In this document: piece after piece, positions 33,626 to 44,961 of the stretch | Layout of the letters: every line of letters begins with the position of its first letter | How positions within the stretch are numbered: position 1 is the first letter of the stretch | Position numbers and translations under genes: made by a program | Source of the DNA: Prostheceraeus crozeri | Taxonomy: Eukaryota; Platyhelminthes; Polycladida; Euryleptidae | DNA: 64,000 bases | Reading direction: 5' to 3' | NCBI GenBank assembly: GCA_907163375.1 | Contig: CAJQUW010006779.1 | Span: 1 to 64,000, forward strand | The notes under the pieces: model-generated | The model's database searches: none | What the model was told of the DNA's origin: nothing | What the model saw: the letters and a program-made list of their open reading frames with translations, nothing else

Positions 33626-35030
33626 ATCGCTAACTTTTCAAAAACGTGCCCGTGTGCAAATAAGGCTGCACTCAAATAGATTTTAACTGATTGATTAATT
33701 AAACTGATAAAGAATACGTGAGAAAGATGCTGTCTAATGAAAATAGTTGACGCAAGTTGTTGATTGTAATTAAAAAAGTTCTGATTTTTTGAAAAGAATG
33801 ATGGAGAGCATAAACAATTGAAATTATCAGAGGAATCATGTATATTTGCTACAATTTAAACAATACATAAAGTTTCCACTATTTATAGTTTCTGAGGCTG
33901 GTGGTTGAATGTTCACCACCCTCCCATAATCCTCCTTAGGCAGCATTTTTTATGTTCATTAGTTTCTAATTAAGATAGATACGCCTTGCTGCTATTCAAA
34001 TATTTCGTGGGATAATACCACATCATCAGGAATCTATGGAATGTAGTGCTACCCAAAAATATTTAAATAAAATTTATACATTAAATAGCAGTAAAGCCTA
34101 TCTTAACTAATTCTGCCAGGATTGGAAAGTTCACCAAATCAACGCAAACCATCTTCCATCAGAGCTATCTCACGATATCCAATGTGCACTCTGAAGGCCG
34201 CGTATGTCTCCATTTTGTAGTTTTCAACTACACGAAGATATCCGCATCACAGTCTATGTTCTATTGCGGTATTCATATTCAACTACGTCTGAGTTAACAC
34301 TCGTCTATACATGTCCTCATTGAAAGATGTAGAACTCGATAGCACTACTTTCAATACCGCAGAGACATGCGTGTATATTGTAACATTCGATGCGACAGGG
34401 GACCGTATATGCAAAAACGAAAGCAATGTTTTGTCAAATGGTCGAGATTCGAGACTGCTATTCGCAGAAATGCGGCACCGAGGAAACTTAATATTGAAAA
34501 AAATGTGCTTTTCAAAGATCGATAGAATATTAGATTCAATTAGAGAGAGCATTAAAAGCCATAAATTATTCAATGAATATTATATACCAAAGCTTCAGTT
34601 ATTTGGATTTCGCCATGGTTAAATTAGTGACTTTAATGATAATTAACACTATTTGTAGCTTTTTAATATCCTTGAGAACACAGGCTGATATTTGGAGAAA
34701 GTAGCTGCATAACATTTTGCGGAAATAAAGGATCTTAGACCGACTACCTATCTTTTATTTCATGTAATTGTTCCGCAATGACATAAACAACTACAAAGCC
34801 AATATGATGGACACCATAGCTTATTAAGTTGATAGTTTTAATCTAAATCACAACTAACAATAATATTACGGAGCTTAATTGTTATGAAGTTTTATCTATT
34901 TCCTTTTATATCTTGGACATCACAATAAGTACTGCGCTGACGAAATATTTGACGAGATTGAAGTCTTTGACAAAATAATCTAGAAAAGTTTGAAATAACT
35001 CGGCAAGCCCTATAATTATTATCCAGACAC
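33626..35030. other. Intron sequence with an unrecognised 103-codon ORF
   Basis: The plus-strand open stretch 34311-34622 (MSSLKDVELDSTTFNTAETC...) has an ATG but resembles nothing I know and is antisense in an intron. Probably chance or a decayed element. Nothing else seen. Confidence 0.3.
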
Positions 35031-35146
35031 GTATTCTTCGTTACTTTAGCAGTTTCCGTGAAACAGTGGTTAAATGCATGTCCAGGAGATCTTTGATCTA
35101 TCAGTTTAACCTTGAAAGTGCAATTAGAAGTCGGCAGGGTGGGCAT
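35031..35146 (-). CDS. TDRD12: TDRD12-like gene, tentative exon 3 (Tudor core)
   Basis: Candidate exon of 116 bp beginning after CTAGTCCAG (35146) and ending before GTGTCT. It reads PTLPTSNCTFKVKLIDQRSP and then GHAFNHCFTETAKVTKN. The F-K-V-K-L-I-D strand is what a Tudor core should show before the LKKLPENL end encoded by exon 4. It enters in phase 0 as exon 2 requires and leaves two bases into a codon as exon 4 requires. Against it: both splice sites are weak, the usual D-Y/F-G after the strand is not kept, and an alternative donor (AAA then GTAACG) would break the phase. Confidence 0.35.
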
Positions 35147-35242
35147 CTGGACTAGAAGTACCACAACACAACGCGCTCCAGATATGTCAGCACCGGCTAA
35201 TTCCCACTGGGAGGAAGTGACGTTACAAAGTATCAAAAAAGA

Positions 35243-35398
35243 TGAAATGAGAGAGACGATGGATCAAATTGTCATGTACAGTAGATGATGTGCGACTGAT
35301 AGGACTCGAACCTAAGATCGGCTGGTGGGACTCGAACTTACGATCACAGGTTATCTAGACCAGTCACTCGACCAACTGAAAAACGACCGTTTACATGC
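35243..35398 (-). repeat. tRNA-derived SINE, copy 1
   Basis: On the minus strand, a tRNA-like head (A-box-like CAGTTGGTCGAGTGACTGG; B-box GTTCGAGTCC, seen twice) is followed by a tail with CAATTTGATCCATCGTCTC and TCATTTC. The tail is shared with copy 2, showing one family. Confidence 0.65.
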
Positions 35399-35565
35399 GA
35401 CGGATGTCAATTGATAGCATCATCTCCACACATCAGTTGTCATTGCAATTATGATCAGTGAATAAATAGTTCGTCACATTTGACTGCCGATATTAAGACA
35501 AGCTGAGGGTATTGATGTCCATCAACGCATCTGAAGCCATACTGTAAATGTAATCAACAATAAAA

Positions 35566-35697
35566 ACGAAATGAGATAAACGATAGATCAAATTGCCGCG
35601 CAAAAGATGCGCGCTCTTAGTGCTCGAACTTACGACTCCAGTGTATACCTATCGCTCCAGCAACTGAGCTAAGACCGCTTTATTAATAAGCGAGTTC
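35566..35697 (-). repeat. tRNA-derived SINE, copy 2
   Basis: On the minus strand, the head GCGGTCTTAGCTCAGTTGCT carries a good A box, then GTAAGTTCGAGCACT as B box. The tail CAATTTGATCTATCGTTTAT ends in CTCATTTC, as in copy 1. Same orientation, about 170 bp from copy 1. Confidence 0.7.
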
Positions 35698-38418
35698 CAG
35701 GTCGTCCAGGGCTGACATTACCCTAATTTAAGATGCATTAGATACATTGATACGTGCATTGAAGCATCAGGCGATGGCTTCGAAAATAAAGAAGACAGTT
35801 CTCAATAACGGCCTTGATTTGGATCCAAATTGCTGTTTCATGACGACAGCTTCCGAACGAAGTAAATGATGAATGAGATGAAAGTATGTGCTTTGGAATA
35901 TTTGCATTTTCTGATTTTTACAACTAAGCTTAATTCTATTGAACCATCAACAAAATTACCACTTGACTACTAATACTAGTCGAAATTCCCCAATTTTTTG
36001 CCATTTTTTTTACTTTCTATACTATTTTTGCCACTATCTCAATTTTTTTGCCGAGACCCCTGCTTAGGTGTATACGACTCTTTCCTACCATGAAAAAGAC
36101 TGAGCGAACAGTTTATCCAATTCTGTACTTAAAACAATCTTCAATTATGTTTAGATCGAATGCGCATGGTAGCCGGCAGCGCATCTCCTTGAAGTAGAAA
36201 ACGACTATTGTGTTTAGCTTATAACGTCACGCCGCTCATCGGCTGACGGAGAGAAGCGAAAACGCCTCGTCTGAGTGCGTATTCATTAACGACATCAGCT
36301 TGCTCCTAGTCGCATGTGTCTGTATTTCTATTTGCTTCCCCGTGTCGCGGAATCGAGAGCATCACCATATGATTGTAAAGCAATTATTGTCTTCTCAAAG
36401 TTGTCATTAATGAGCTTCATCTCAAAAGAAGGCCAAGTTGCATGACATTAATAACTTGTGAACAACATGGAAATATTGGCGACTTCTTAGCTGAAGCTCT
36501 GTAATAGGGGACAATTGTGTCAGCTTGCTGGCGACGAAGCTCAAATCTTCTTCCACAGTCAGCGAGCACACTGCTTTCGGTATGTGAACTTGATAAAAAT
36601 TAGTCGACTTTGATCTTTTAGCACATGATATCCAGTCGGAGAAACGTAATTTAGCAATTTGTCATATGAACTGGACGGATTGTCTTTCTGATCATCACTT
36701 TTTCATCGTACTTCAGAATATCATTTTCACGGTGTTGATTTGCAAATGAGTTTGAAGACCGCTTGACGATAAGTAGGATGGACGATTGGGAAAAGTGCTA
36801 GATATGGCTGTAGATGTAAGAACTTCCCGCTTCATCTACCCTTGTGGGTCTATCATTAGTGGATTGGCAGCTGCTCTATCTTTCAAGAAATCAAAGCCAT
36901 GGAAATGAACAGAGCAAACTCTTGAATAGGACCTTGGTTGAAAGCCTCTTTTGGCAACTTTCTCAACCACTCTCGGCGCAAGTTCTCATTGGTTGGAATC
37001 CGAAGAAAATATTTCGTTTGCACTTACTGCTTGCACATCCAGATAAGCACTGAAGCATGCAGCATGACATGCAGAATGAAAATCGACTGCAACTTGGAAT
37101 CCTACAGCAGCAATCTACCTATTTTGGAAAATGAAATTCCAAATCAATGCAATCGAGATGCGTCCATATATTTAAATAAACCATGATATCTAGAAGTCCA
37201 TGCATGGCATAGAGGTCGGATTATTAGCTATCTTAGTATAGAGAGGACATAATTCATCTCCAGCAAGTATTTATACCGGCTACAAGCTAAATTCAAATCA
37301 TAGTCATTCCTGTGAATGTGACATTTATAGTGTAAGCTTTAACAAATCTGTCAGAGGACTGGTTCGAGAAAGAAAAACATGCAACACTCGTATTTTGCTC
37401 ATAACTTTTCGTGGACAAGTGTACAAATCTGACTGACAGGCCAAATTTCTATCCTTTGCTCTTCACCATCATATCTGTAAATTGTAACTGAAATGGCATC
37501 CAGCATAAGTTATTGTGGCCAATAAGTCCTGAAAATTTAAATGAATCCAGCACTATTTTATCTGATAAACTGATAAGGAATAGAAATGAGTGCTTCATAT
37601 CATGTGTACAATACCTTCTATGTTCAAGAAAGAAACTTGTTCAATAGCTTTATTTTTGAAAAGCAACAACAGGACTGGCCACTGAAGTTCAGGAATCAGG
37701 AAATCGCCTACAGAATCTTATAGAGGCATGGTGGATTATCATGCTGCTCAGGATCGTTTGCAATGGGTTATGAAGATCAAATATGCAAAAAATGGGGAGC
37801 GAAAATCATAAATCTGTGACCACACGATCAACTTTTAAAATTTTATTTAATGCAGTCTGCAGACTATGTTAGCGCTACATTTTAGTTAATATTCAGGCAA
37901 GTGACAATTCCAATGTGAATTTTGTTGTGCGTGAAAATGTTAGATTTTCCTGCATTTACATAAGACGTTGTCTCAAAATAAAGGCAGAGGTTCTGAAGAC
38001 CAGCTGTCAGAGTCCAGACTTGTGCCATCATAGTTATCTTATGTCCTCTCTAGGCTTACCTCTATGCGACCTCTATGATGTCTGGTTACATGCTATACAG
38101 AAATACATGGTTACAAAATAATTAAAAGATTTCTATAGACTTGATTGCGTGAATCATAGAAATCTGCGCGCGAATGTGAACCACATTATAAAGTACTAAC
38201 ATGACACACTCAAGGTATATGTATTAGAGGCAGAGTTTCTGATCAGAGGCGCATCTTCAAATTTCTATTGACTTGTGTTGGTCTGATTTGAATTTCAAAT
38301 AATATGGCACGTCCCAAGATACCAAAGTTGTGAAAATGGATTAAGAAACATCATTGTCAATCTAAAAGAAGTAATACATTAATGCTAAACTAAACAAGCA
38401 TTTCAAGACTTGCTTCAC
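35698..38418. other. Intron sequence with a lone hAT-type end
   Basis: At about 35990-36062 there is a right-hand end of an otherwise missing hAT-like element: three TTTTTGCC strings, then GCCGAGACCCCTG (inward CAGGGGTCTCGGC). No left partner or duplication found. The rest (36.1-38.4 kb) holds only short unrecognised ORFs. Confidence 0.4.
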
Positions 38419-38616
38419 TGTTGAGTCAGTCGCATTGTTTCTTCCTTTGTATTTGACTCTTTTCCAAGTTCCTTGTTCATTGAGGGCATACCATTCATTC
38501 AATGTAAGTTTCACACAACCATGAAAAGAAATTGAATTCAATTGATCATTCAAATCCTGCTCCATTTTTCGAATCGATAGCAAATCAGCTCCCAAAATTT
38601 CATTGGGTTGGATCAT
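38419..38616 (-). CDS. TDRD12: TDRD12-like gene, exon 2 (first half of Tudor domain)
   Basis: Acceptor CCTTATTTCAG before 38616; phase 0. The peptide starts MIQPNEILGADLLSIRKMEQ, then DLNDQLN, KLTLNEWYALNEQGTWKRVK and YKG. This matches the N-terminal Tudor region of TDRD12 (human YQKLNSAMNDFYN ... [20 protein letters not shown], recalled), in which a Tyr/Trp pair lines the methyl-arginine pocket. The donor is uncertain. The site used here (ACA before GTGAAG) keeps phase 0, but GTATGC or GTCTTG nearby are alternatives, so the 3' boundary may be wrong by tens of bases. Confidence 0.65.
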
Positions 38617-39767
38617 CTGAAATAAGGAATGACTGAGAAAAGATGCCTTGAATAAACATAACAAAAATGAAAAGGGGAAAAGTCAAGTAACTGATGACAA
38701 CTTAAACCACTCATTGCCATTATTTCAACTAGCACCACTTAAATTAACCATTTTCAGGATTAAAAAGTCAATATCCTAACTGGGCAAACTTTGACAAAAT
38801 TTTTAATAGAGTTATGCGAAGATTCATCAAGGTAAATGAGATGAAAATGAAATTTTGATAGGAATCCTACAAGCCGCACACAAAAAACGGAAGGATCTAT
38901 GATAATTCTCTCACTTCGTCCATTTCGGATTTCGAAAGAGTTGGTTAAAGGAAAGTCAAGAACAAATGGGATTTCAATATAGTTCTATGGGTTTTCTTAA
39001 ATATTTCATGTTTTTTGCAGCAAATAATAAAACAAAACAACCACTTTTAATGCTTATAGTGAAACTATGCAACACCAAGGCCGCAAAAATTCATAGCAGG
39101 CTTCCTATCGGAAAATGCTTTCATTTTATGGTTTATTTTTAACAATAATAACGTTTTTCGTTTGCGTGCACTTATTTTTCTGTCGCATGCGCGCACATCG
39201 ATTACACAGGCTTCAGAGGCTTTTTCATTGGTTTTAAGCATCTATCAAGAAAAGTACTTTTCTATCTAGAAGTTGGCAAATTTTTGATGTTGAAAATGGT
39301 TGAAATTGATCCTGAATTATCTAGCAATTTTATCTAGCGGATTTCATGGTAGTTACAGGCGACATAAAATATGTAGCGAGTTTACATACCATTATTGAAA
39401 TGTCGTAGGATGAATTAAGTGAGAGAAAAAAGAAACGAATTGATTTTGTGCATTTTTTTTACCAAAAAGCTTATCGGAATCTCTTCATTTGTTTGATTTT
39501 CGATGGTTTTGGGTTAAACACCAACATCGACTGTCTCATCATTCTAATCCAAAGAAGTTCACTTTTAGCAGCAACGCTTGGAGTAACAATTTCCAGGCAG
39601 TGTCTTTTATACGTGAGATGACATTTCATTCGAGAATATCACCAGGGAAATAAAAAAATGTGTAGAGTCCAAAGCAACATCCTTGACATATGATGAAAGG
39701 TTTTCCATCGAATTTGGCACCTTGCTCTTCAATAAGCTTCTTTCCCACAGGATCCATACTGAAGTGG
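38617..39767. other. Intron sequence, nothing recognised
   Basis: AT-rich intron 1 sequence up to the Harbinger-type element. No gene, RNA or repeat ends seen. Confidence 0.4.
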
Positions 39768-40319
39768 TAATGCCCCTGTCACACCTAATGCGATTCTACG
39801 GAGCTGCCTTTGCGATTCAAAAGTTCGTCAGAACGCCATAGCATCGCAGACAAAATGGTGAAATTGGTTTGAATAATTGACAATTTTCTAATTTTGAGAT
39901 GCCATTGCGTCTTGACAACGATTTTACAGCGATAATGGCGTTCATACGCAGCAACCATTGCGCACGACTGCATTCTCACTGCGTTTTGATTGATAAACGA
40001 ATGGGTGTGCACGGCGTGGAGCTGCGCGCACAATGCGCTCTTGCGACGTGTGTCAAGTTCCCATCACGATTTTTCGACGTGTAGGCTTAAACTGCGCGTG
40101 GTAGTTCTTTGTCAGCGCTCCAATCATAATTCGCGAAGCGCTGGTATTAAAAAGACACACCAGCCTCCACATTCATTTTTGTGCGAGTAGCCTACATCTG
40201 ACTATGAGAAATTCCCGAAAGAAGAGACAGGTCGTGGAAAAGGAAAACAGTCCTGATGCTGCAAATCTACAATTTGAAATTGTTTTCGGCACAGAACAGT
40301 CCGGAACAGTCCGAAGGAG

Positions 40320-40715
40320 TTGAGTCCATCAACCTCAAGGACTTCGTGCGGGTCGCCCTCTCCTCTCCAGCCACAAAAGAAAATAAAGACTTTTACTGAC
40401 CTTACTGATGCAGAGGAAGAAGATATGTCATCATGGCTCGAAGCAAATGAAGCGATTTATAATAAAAAGATCAACGCATACAAAGATTACAGGAAGAAGG
40501 ATGCCCTATGGGAAGACAAAGCTCTGGCATTGAAGAAGGATGTTGTCATCCTGAAGACGTGGTATATATCTATTCGAACTCGATATACACGTCTGATGCA
40601 CAAGAAGTCTGGTGACGCAGCCAAAGATCTTACAGAGAGAGACCAGTGGATCATTGAAAATTTCAAATGGCTTAAACCCCATGTCTTTGAAGTGAAGAAG
40701 AAAACGGCAGTCAGT
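40320..40715 (+). CDS. MADF-domain protein of the Harbinger-type element (partial)
   Basis: The frame reads KIKTFTDLTDAEEEDMSSWL, EANEAIYNKKINAYKDYRKK, DALWEDKALALKK, ILKTWYISIRTRYTRLM, DQWIIENFKWLKPHV. This is the MADF/Myb-like three-helix pattern (helix 1 with Y-x-K-x-x-x-Y, a Trp after DALW, W-x-x-x-R-x-x-Y-x-R, closing W-I...LK). Such proteins bind element ends and carry the nuclease to the nucleus in PIF/Harbinger. No in-frame ATG precedes 40425. An ATG at 40204 (MRNSRKKRQVVEKENS) is in another frame, with a perfect 10-bp tandem duplication GAACAGTCCG between. A good donor (GTGAGT) follows 40715. A second coding segment (AIVSKKKSDTLAKNIHDGAR, about 40785-40860, before CAG-GTATGA) lies past a TA microsatellite; how it joins is not clear. 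Confidence 0.6.
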
Positions 40716-40743
40716 GTGAGTATATATTGTATGTATATATTGA

Positions 40744-40746
<3 letters not shown>

Positions 40747-40778
<32 letters not shown>
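40747..40778. repeat. (TA)n microsatellite
   Basis: About 16 TA units directly after the donor-like site of the MADF ORF, inside the Harbinger-type element. Confidence 0.9.
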
Positions 40779-40779
<1 letters not shown>

Positions 40780-41413
40780 TTGCCGGACGCAATTGTGAGC
40801 AAGAAGAAGTCCGACACGCTTGCGAAGAACATCCATGATGGTGCTAGGACAGCAAATCCAGGTATGAATGAATTCAGTTATACATTTTTTTTTCTCGGCG
40901 CACAAGAAACGCAGATTCTGCGTCGTACCAACGCTGATGGACGGTATAGGAACGCAATGATCGCCGCGGTAGCTTCGTGCATTCAAAATGAAATCGCATT
41001 GAAATGTACAGCACTCCGTACTAGCACCGTTGAAACTCCATAACGATCATTGACATCTCCGTGTGAAAACCATCAAATGGAGGTGCATTCGTACTGCGAC
41101 CATGCGCGTTCTTAAAACGTCCATGTGGAGCTGTGTTGGCGTTGCAAGAGAGTTAACCTAGTTCCTCCGGTGATTCTACGGTGTTCCTACTGCGTCTAAC
41201 TTAGAACGCCGAGTGACGGCGCGCACTTTGTGCATGCACAAAGTGCGCACCGTCTGATGGAGATCTCAGAGACATCGTGGCGATTAGTGGAGATGGCACA
41301 GAGATGCTTCTGCGCTCTTGGAGATTATACGACGCTCAGCTTGGCGTTCTGGATTTTTAGTGGACGCCAGGCTATCTCCGTGAGAACGCATCCCTGGTGT
41401 GACAGGGGTATAA

Positions 41414-42348
41414 GGTGGACATATGATTACAGGTCATTAGTTTCTATTAAAGATCGTGTCAATGGCGTCCTTTCTGAAAGCTTCACAGTCAATGCTAGTG
41501 TCACTAAGAGATATATTCCTATACGTATTCCCTTCCTTTTCTTGTATTCATTAATGACCCGCTGTGTCTAACGGAGAGTTCTATCCACTCTTTCGATTAT
41601 TGCTCCATTCCGAATGCTCAGTTTCCTGTTCCAGCTTGGTGACAGTCTCACTCCTCAGGTTGATGACTCAAATTTTGACAAGATGCCTAACGAGCTTCCT
41701 CATCTTGAGGCATTGCTTCGAGCCCGCACCCACTTCAATCTTGTGCAGTTGATCATCTATTATAATGCACAACTTCCTGTTAATAAGTTCCTGTTTAACA
41801 GATTGGTGATCCAATCTGAACCTGTTCATATCCACTTTATATTATACCACATTTTCTCATTGTAAATATAATTTTTGAACCAATCACTCCCATTAGCATC
41901 AATAGAAGACTTATTTTGTTCCTGAAGATGACTGTGAGAATTATATTTTGCATTATAAGAAATGTTGATAACAATTACATCTTCAAAACTCCTTGCTCTT
42001 TTCAACTGCAAAACAAATGTTTTTGGAATTTAACTTTATTGTCTGACCAGACAGCATGCGAAAGTGCACCGGTGGCAACTTCGAAGTGATGCAATTTGGC
42101 TGTCAGAGAAATCCGATCACATTTTTCAGCATAACTTACAACATACTGACTTCTGATATTTTTTTGGTGTTATCTTTCCAGCTAAAAATGATTACTGTTT
42201 TTAAAACCAACCTGGGAAAAATACAGACCAATTACATACTTCACAAATTAGTCTATAAACACCGATAAAGTGGCATCCAGATTTCAATATTTCACTGTCA
42301 AAAAAAGAGTTTGACAAAGTCAAGAAAATTTCAAAACTCATTACTCAC
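41414..42348. other. Intron 1 sequence, nothing recognised
   Basis: No element ends or splice-bounded exon seen between the Harbinger-type element and exon 1. Confidence 0.4.
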
Positions 42349-42430
42349 CTCAATGACCACCACTGTTCGAGTGTGCTTATCCTCCATTCTGTCCGTTAGC
42401 CTGGGGAAGATACCTACGTTATCGTAAAAT
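42349..42430 (-). CDS. TDRD12: TDRD12-like gene, first exon seen (start codon exon)
   Basis: The segment lies between an acceptor-like TATTATTTTTTCAG (before 42430) and donor GTGAGT (after 42349). The likely start is ATG at 42387-42385, giving MEDKHTRTVVVIE, which aligns with the first strand of human TDRD12 (MLQLLVLKVEDPG, recalled) and joins exon 2 in phase 0. The frame is open upstream to the acceptor (FYDNVGIFPRLTDR), so the protein could begin in an earlier exon. If not, 42388-42430 is 5' UTR after a leader intron. A gene of this type acts in germ-cell piRNA biogenesis in the cytoplasmic nuage. Confidence 0.6.
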
Positions 42431-42654
42431 CTGAAAAAATAATATCACCGAGTAAATCAAAACAGATAATAAATTCTCAAATACTTTACAAAAAACAAAA
42501 CCTACGAGAATGTGAGAAAAAAGCATGAACTCATCTTAAGAATCAAACTCAAGTACTAAGCAATTATCAATGAAAATAAATAAAGGCTTGGTAATAATTA
42601 GAGAACATCAATTTTAACGACACAAATAGGAAATTTCTTTGCATCAGGTTTTGA

Positions 42655-44297
42655 TAAAGCTCTCCTGTTAAAAAAGAAATATAAAAGTTTTACCAAGTAT
42701 AGCTTCAAAGCTGCAAATAATTTCATCCATGAAGTATACATTGCAACTACGAGTAGCAAATTCGCATTCAAACAAAAGCTTGGGATTCCGATGGGAGGTA
42801 GCTGCAGCTCATTAGTTGTAGATATCTTCCTACTTCATTACATTTGGTTACGCAAAATCCGATGAAAGAGAAAAATATTGCATTAGCACGTCCACGACCA
42901 AAGATACATAGATGATTAATGTACTGGATCTTCAATTGCGGACATTTTGACAAAATTGCAACAATTATCGATGTAGATAGTTTAGAAGCTAGCAGAATCA
43001 GGTTTGATAATAAAGAGGCGGATTAATTTTATGTAAAGCTGGAAGTTACCAGTACTGGTCAAAGCACTTATGCATATCACAAAATGAACGTTTCAACTTC
43101 CTAGCAACACTGACATTTCCTGAAAATAATATCCCCACAAAATTGGTGCTAGTGCTTCAGCAGTCAGTTTATTAGATTTGGTCGCATCTGATCCTCACCA
43201 GAAGATTTCGTCATGAAATCTAAGAAAAACTTAAGATTGTTGAGATCAAGGGGATGCAGCGACATAAACATGATAAGATTTTGAGAAAATTCGGACCTCA
43301 TGTCACCAGACAAATTTCACCACGTTTTGATAATGATCGAAACGTATATGCTAAAGACATGTGACGACATGCATAATTCCAAGACCTTCGACACAACAAA
43401 TTTATTAGTTTTGATATGAGATGCCGATTATGGTAACAGGTGTGAAAGATTCCAGATGCCCTGATTCCAGACTTCCGCACACGGTGCTTTTGCAGGTTGT
43501 TACAAGCATTTTTGTTTTACAATACCTAAGAAGTTTCGACCTTCGATTGTAATTTTATTACTTATTTGACATTTTATTCATTTATTAATTGAATGAAATA
43601 TATTAAACTAATTGAACCAAATATTTAGTATTAATTATCATCATTACTTTTTCAAAATCATTCGTATTTGTTTGATAATTGTTATTCTTTCCGTTATTTA
43701 CATGTTTTTAACTCTCATAGGGTATTCAATTTTCTGTTTTACTTTGTGTTAGCAACGAAATATATTAAATACTATTAAGTATTAATAGATATACAGGGCA
43801 CCACTCGAGCAGACGTGCACAGCTCGTCATAAATCATCTCAGCAATTTCACTTAAAACTAGGTCTACATTGATCTCATTTACTTATTCTACTCCCTTTCA
43901 TATTGAAGCTACATAAGACTACGAATTATGTTACATTGGTTACAACACATTGTGCCTAAATAATTGACATATATCACTGAAATTGGGCAGCAAATTATTA
44001 TTGAAATATGTTTGCAAAAATATTTGTCATCTCGTAATTTGATGCACTTCATGCGACTCTTCCGTTTTTCGAAATTGTTCTCTAGTACTGTTTTGCGAAG
44101 TTAGTAATGAAGGAATATCACTTTATCAATAAGAAATTGCAATTCTATTTGAATTCGAGATTTTCATCAAATTGCTTAGGATTTTAATATTCTTCATTTC
44201 ACTATCAGACCAACAACATCAACCAGCATGTAACTGTCAATAATTTTGCCAGAAGATGGACAAAGCTTATTATTATTACTACATTATTCGAAACGTC
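42655..44297 (+). mobile_element. Penelope-like element remnant #1
   Basis: Plus-strand translation near 42690-42860 gives KYKSFTKYSFKAANNFI, then KQKLGIPMGGSCSSLVVDIF and LLHYIWLRKI. This is the L-G-I-P-M-G-x-x-x-x-x-L-x-A-D box of Penelope-type RTs, and RYIDD follows near 42900. Further decayed matches run to about 43560. About 0.7 kb on, AGAAGATGGAC (44250) and CGAAACGTC (44289-44297) look like a worn hammerhead core as found near Penelope-like ends. Many stops; not functional. Confidence 0.45.
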
Positions 44298-44961
44298 ACG
44301 ATTTCAAATAATCATAATTTCTTGTTGATAAAATTGTGTTCCATTATTTTTCAAAAACGTCGCAAAATAGTATAGAAGAGCAATCTTGAAAAACGAAAAA
44401 ATCGCATGAAAAATGTCTCAAATTGCAAAACGACGAAATCTTTTTATAAATATGTTTCAATAATTGACATATTTAATAAAATTCATCTATTCTAGATATA
44501 ATTGCTGGTATTTCTTTTTTTCATTTTAGCGTATTGCGCATTTGCGTCAAGGCCAAATACAATACTTGACTTGTTTATTTTGCAACAAGTAGTGAAGACC
44601 TGGATGACATATGCATTTTTTAAAATTTTACAAGAGGCAATAAAAAAAGATTGAGAAATCCATCCATAGAATTGCATTATTGTATAGCAGGATTGAATTA
44701 TGACTTATACTCGATAACGTGCACAAAACTGATTCTCCTGCAGCATCGCAAGATGGGACATCTTAGTTGCAACAATTTCTTATGAAAAACGATTTGTCAA
44801 AAAATTTTCACATTACTTGTCGCGAAATACACTTGCTAGATAGAAGGTATTGCATCTAAAATCACATGATAAGCATCATTGCGACAGCGACGATGTGCCG
44901 AACATGGTACCAATAATTGAAAGGGATCAGAAATGAATGATGGTGGAAACTTACTCTGAAA

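Larger units (their letters stand above)
39771..41410 (+). mobile_element. PIF/Harbinger-type element with MADF ORF only (1.64 kb)
   Basis: Flanked by TAA on both sides (39768-39770, 41411-41413), the TWA target duplication typical of PIF/Harbinger. Inverted ends are TGCCCCTGTCACACC on the left and, read inward, TACCCCTGTCACACC on the right. They continue imperfectly (ATGCG-TTCT-ACGGAG). GAACGC/GCGTTC strings recur near both ends. The only protein seen is a MADF-like DNA-binding ORF on the plus strand; no DDE nuclease fits in the space. It therefore depends on a nuclease made elsewhere. It lies in intron 1 of the TDRD12-like gene. Confidence 0.8.

Noticed and set aside
34311-34622. 103-codon plus-strand ORF as a host gene
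   Set aside because: No recognisable motif, no splice or context support, and it lies antisense in an intron.
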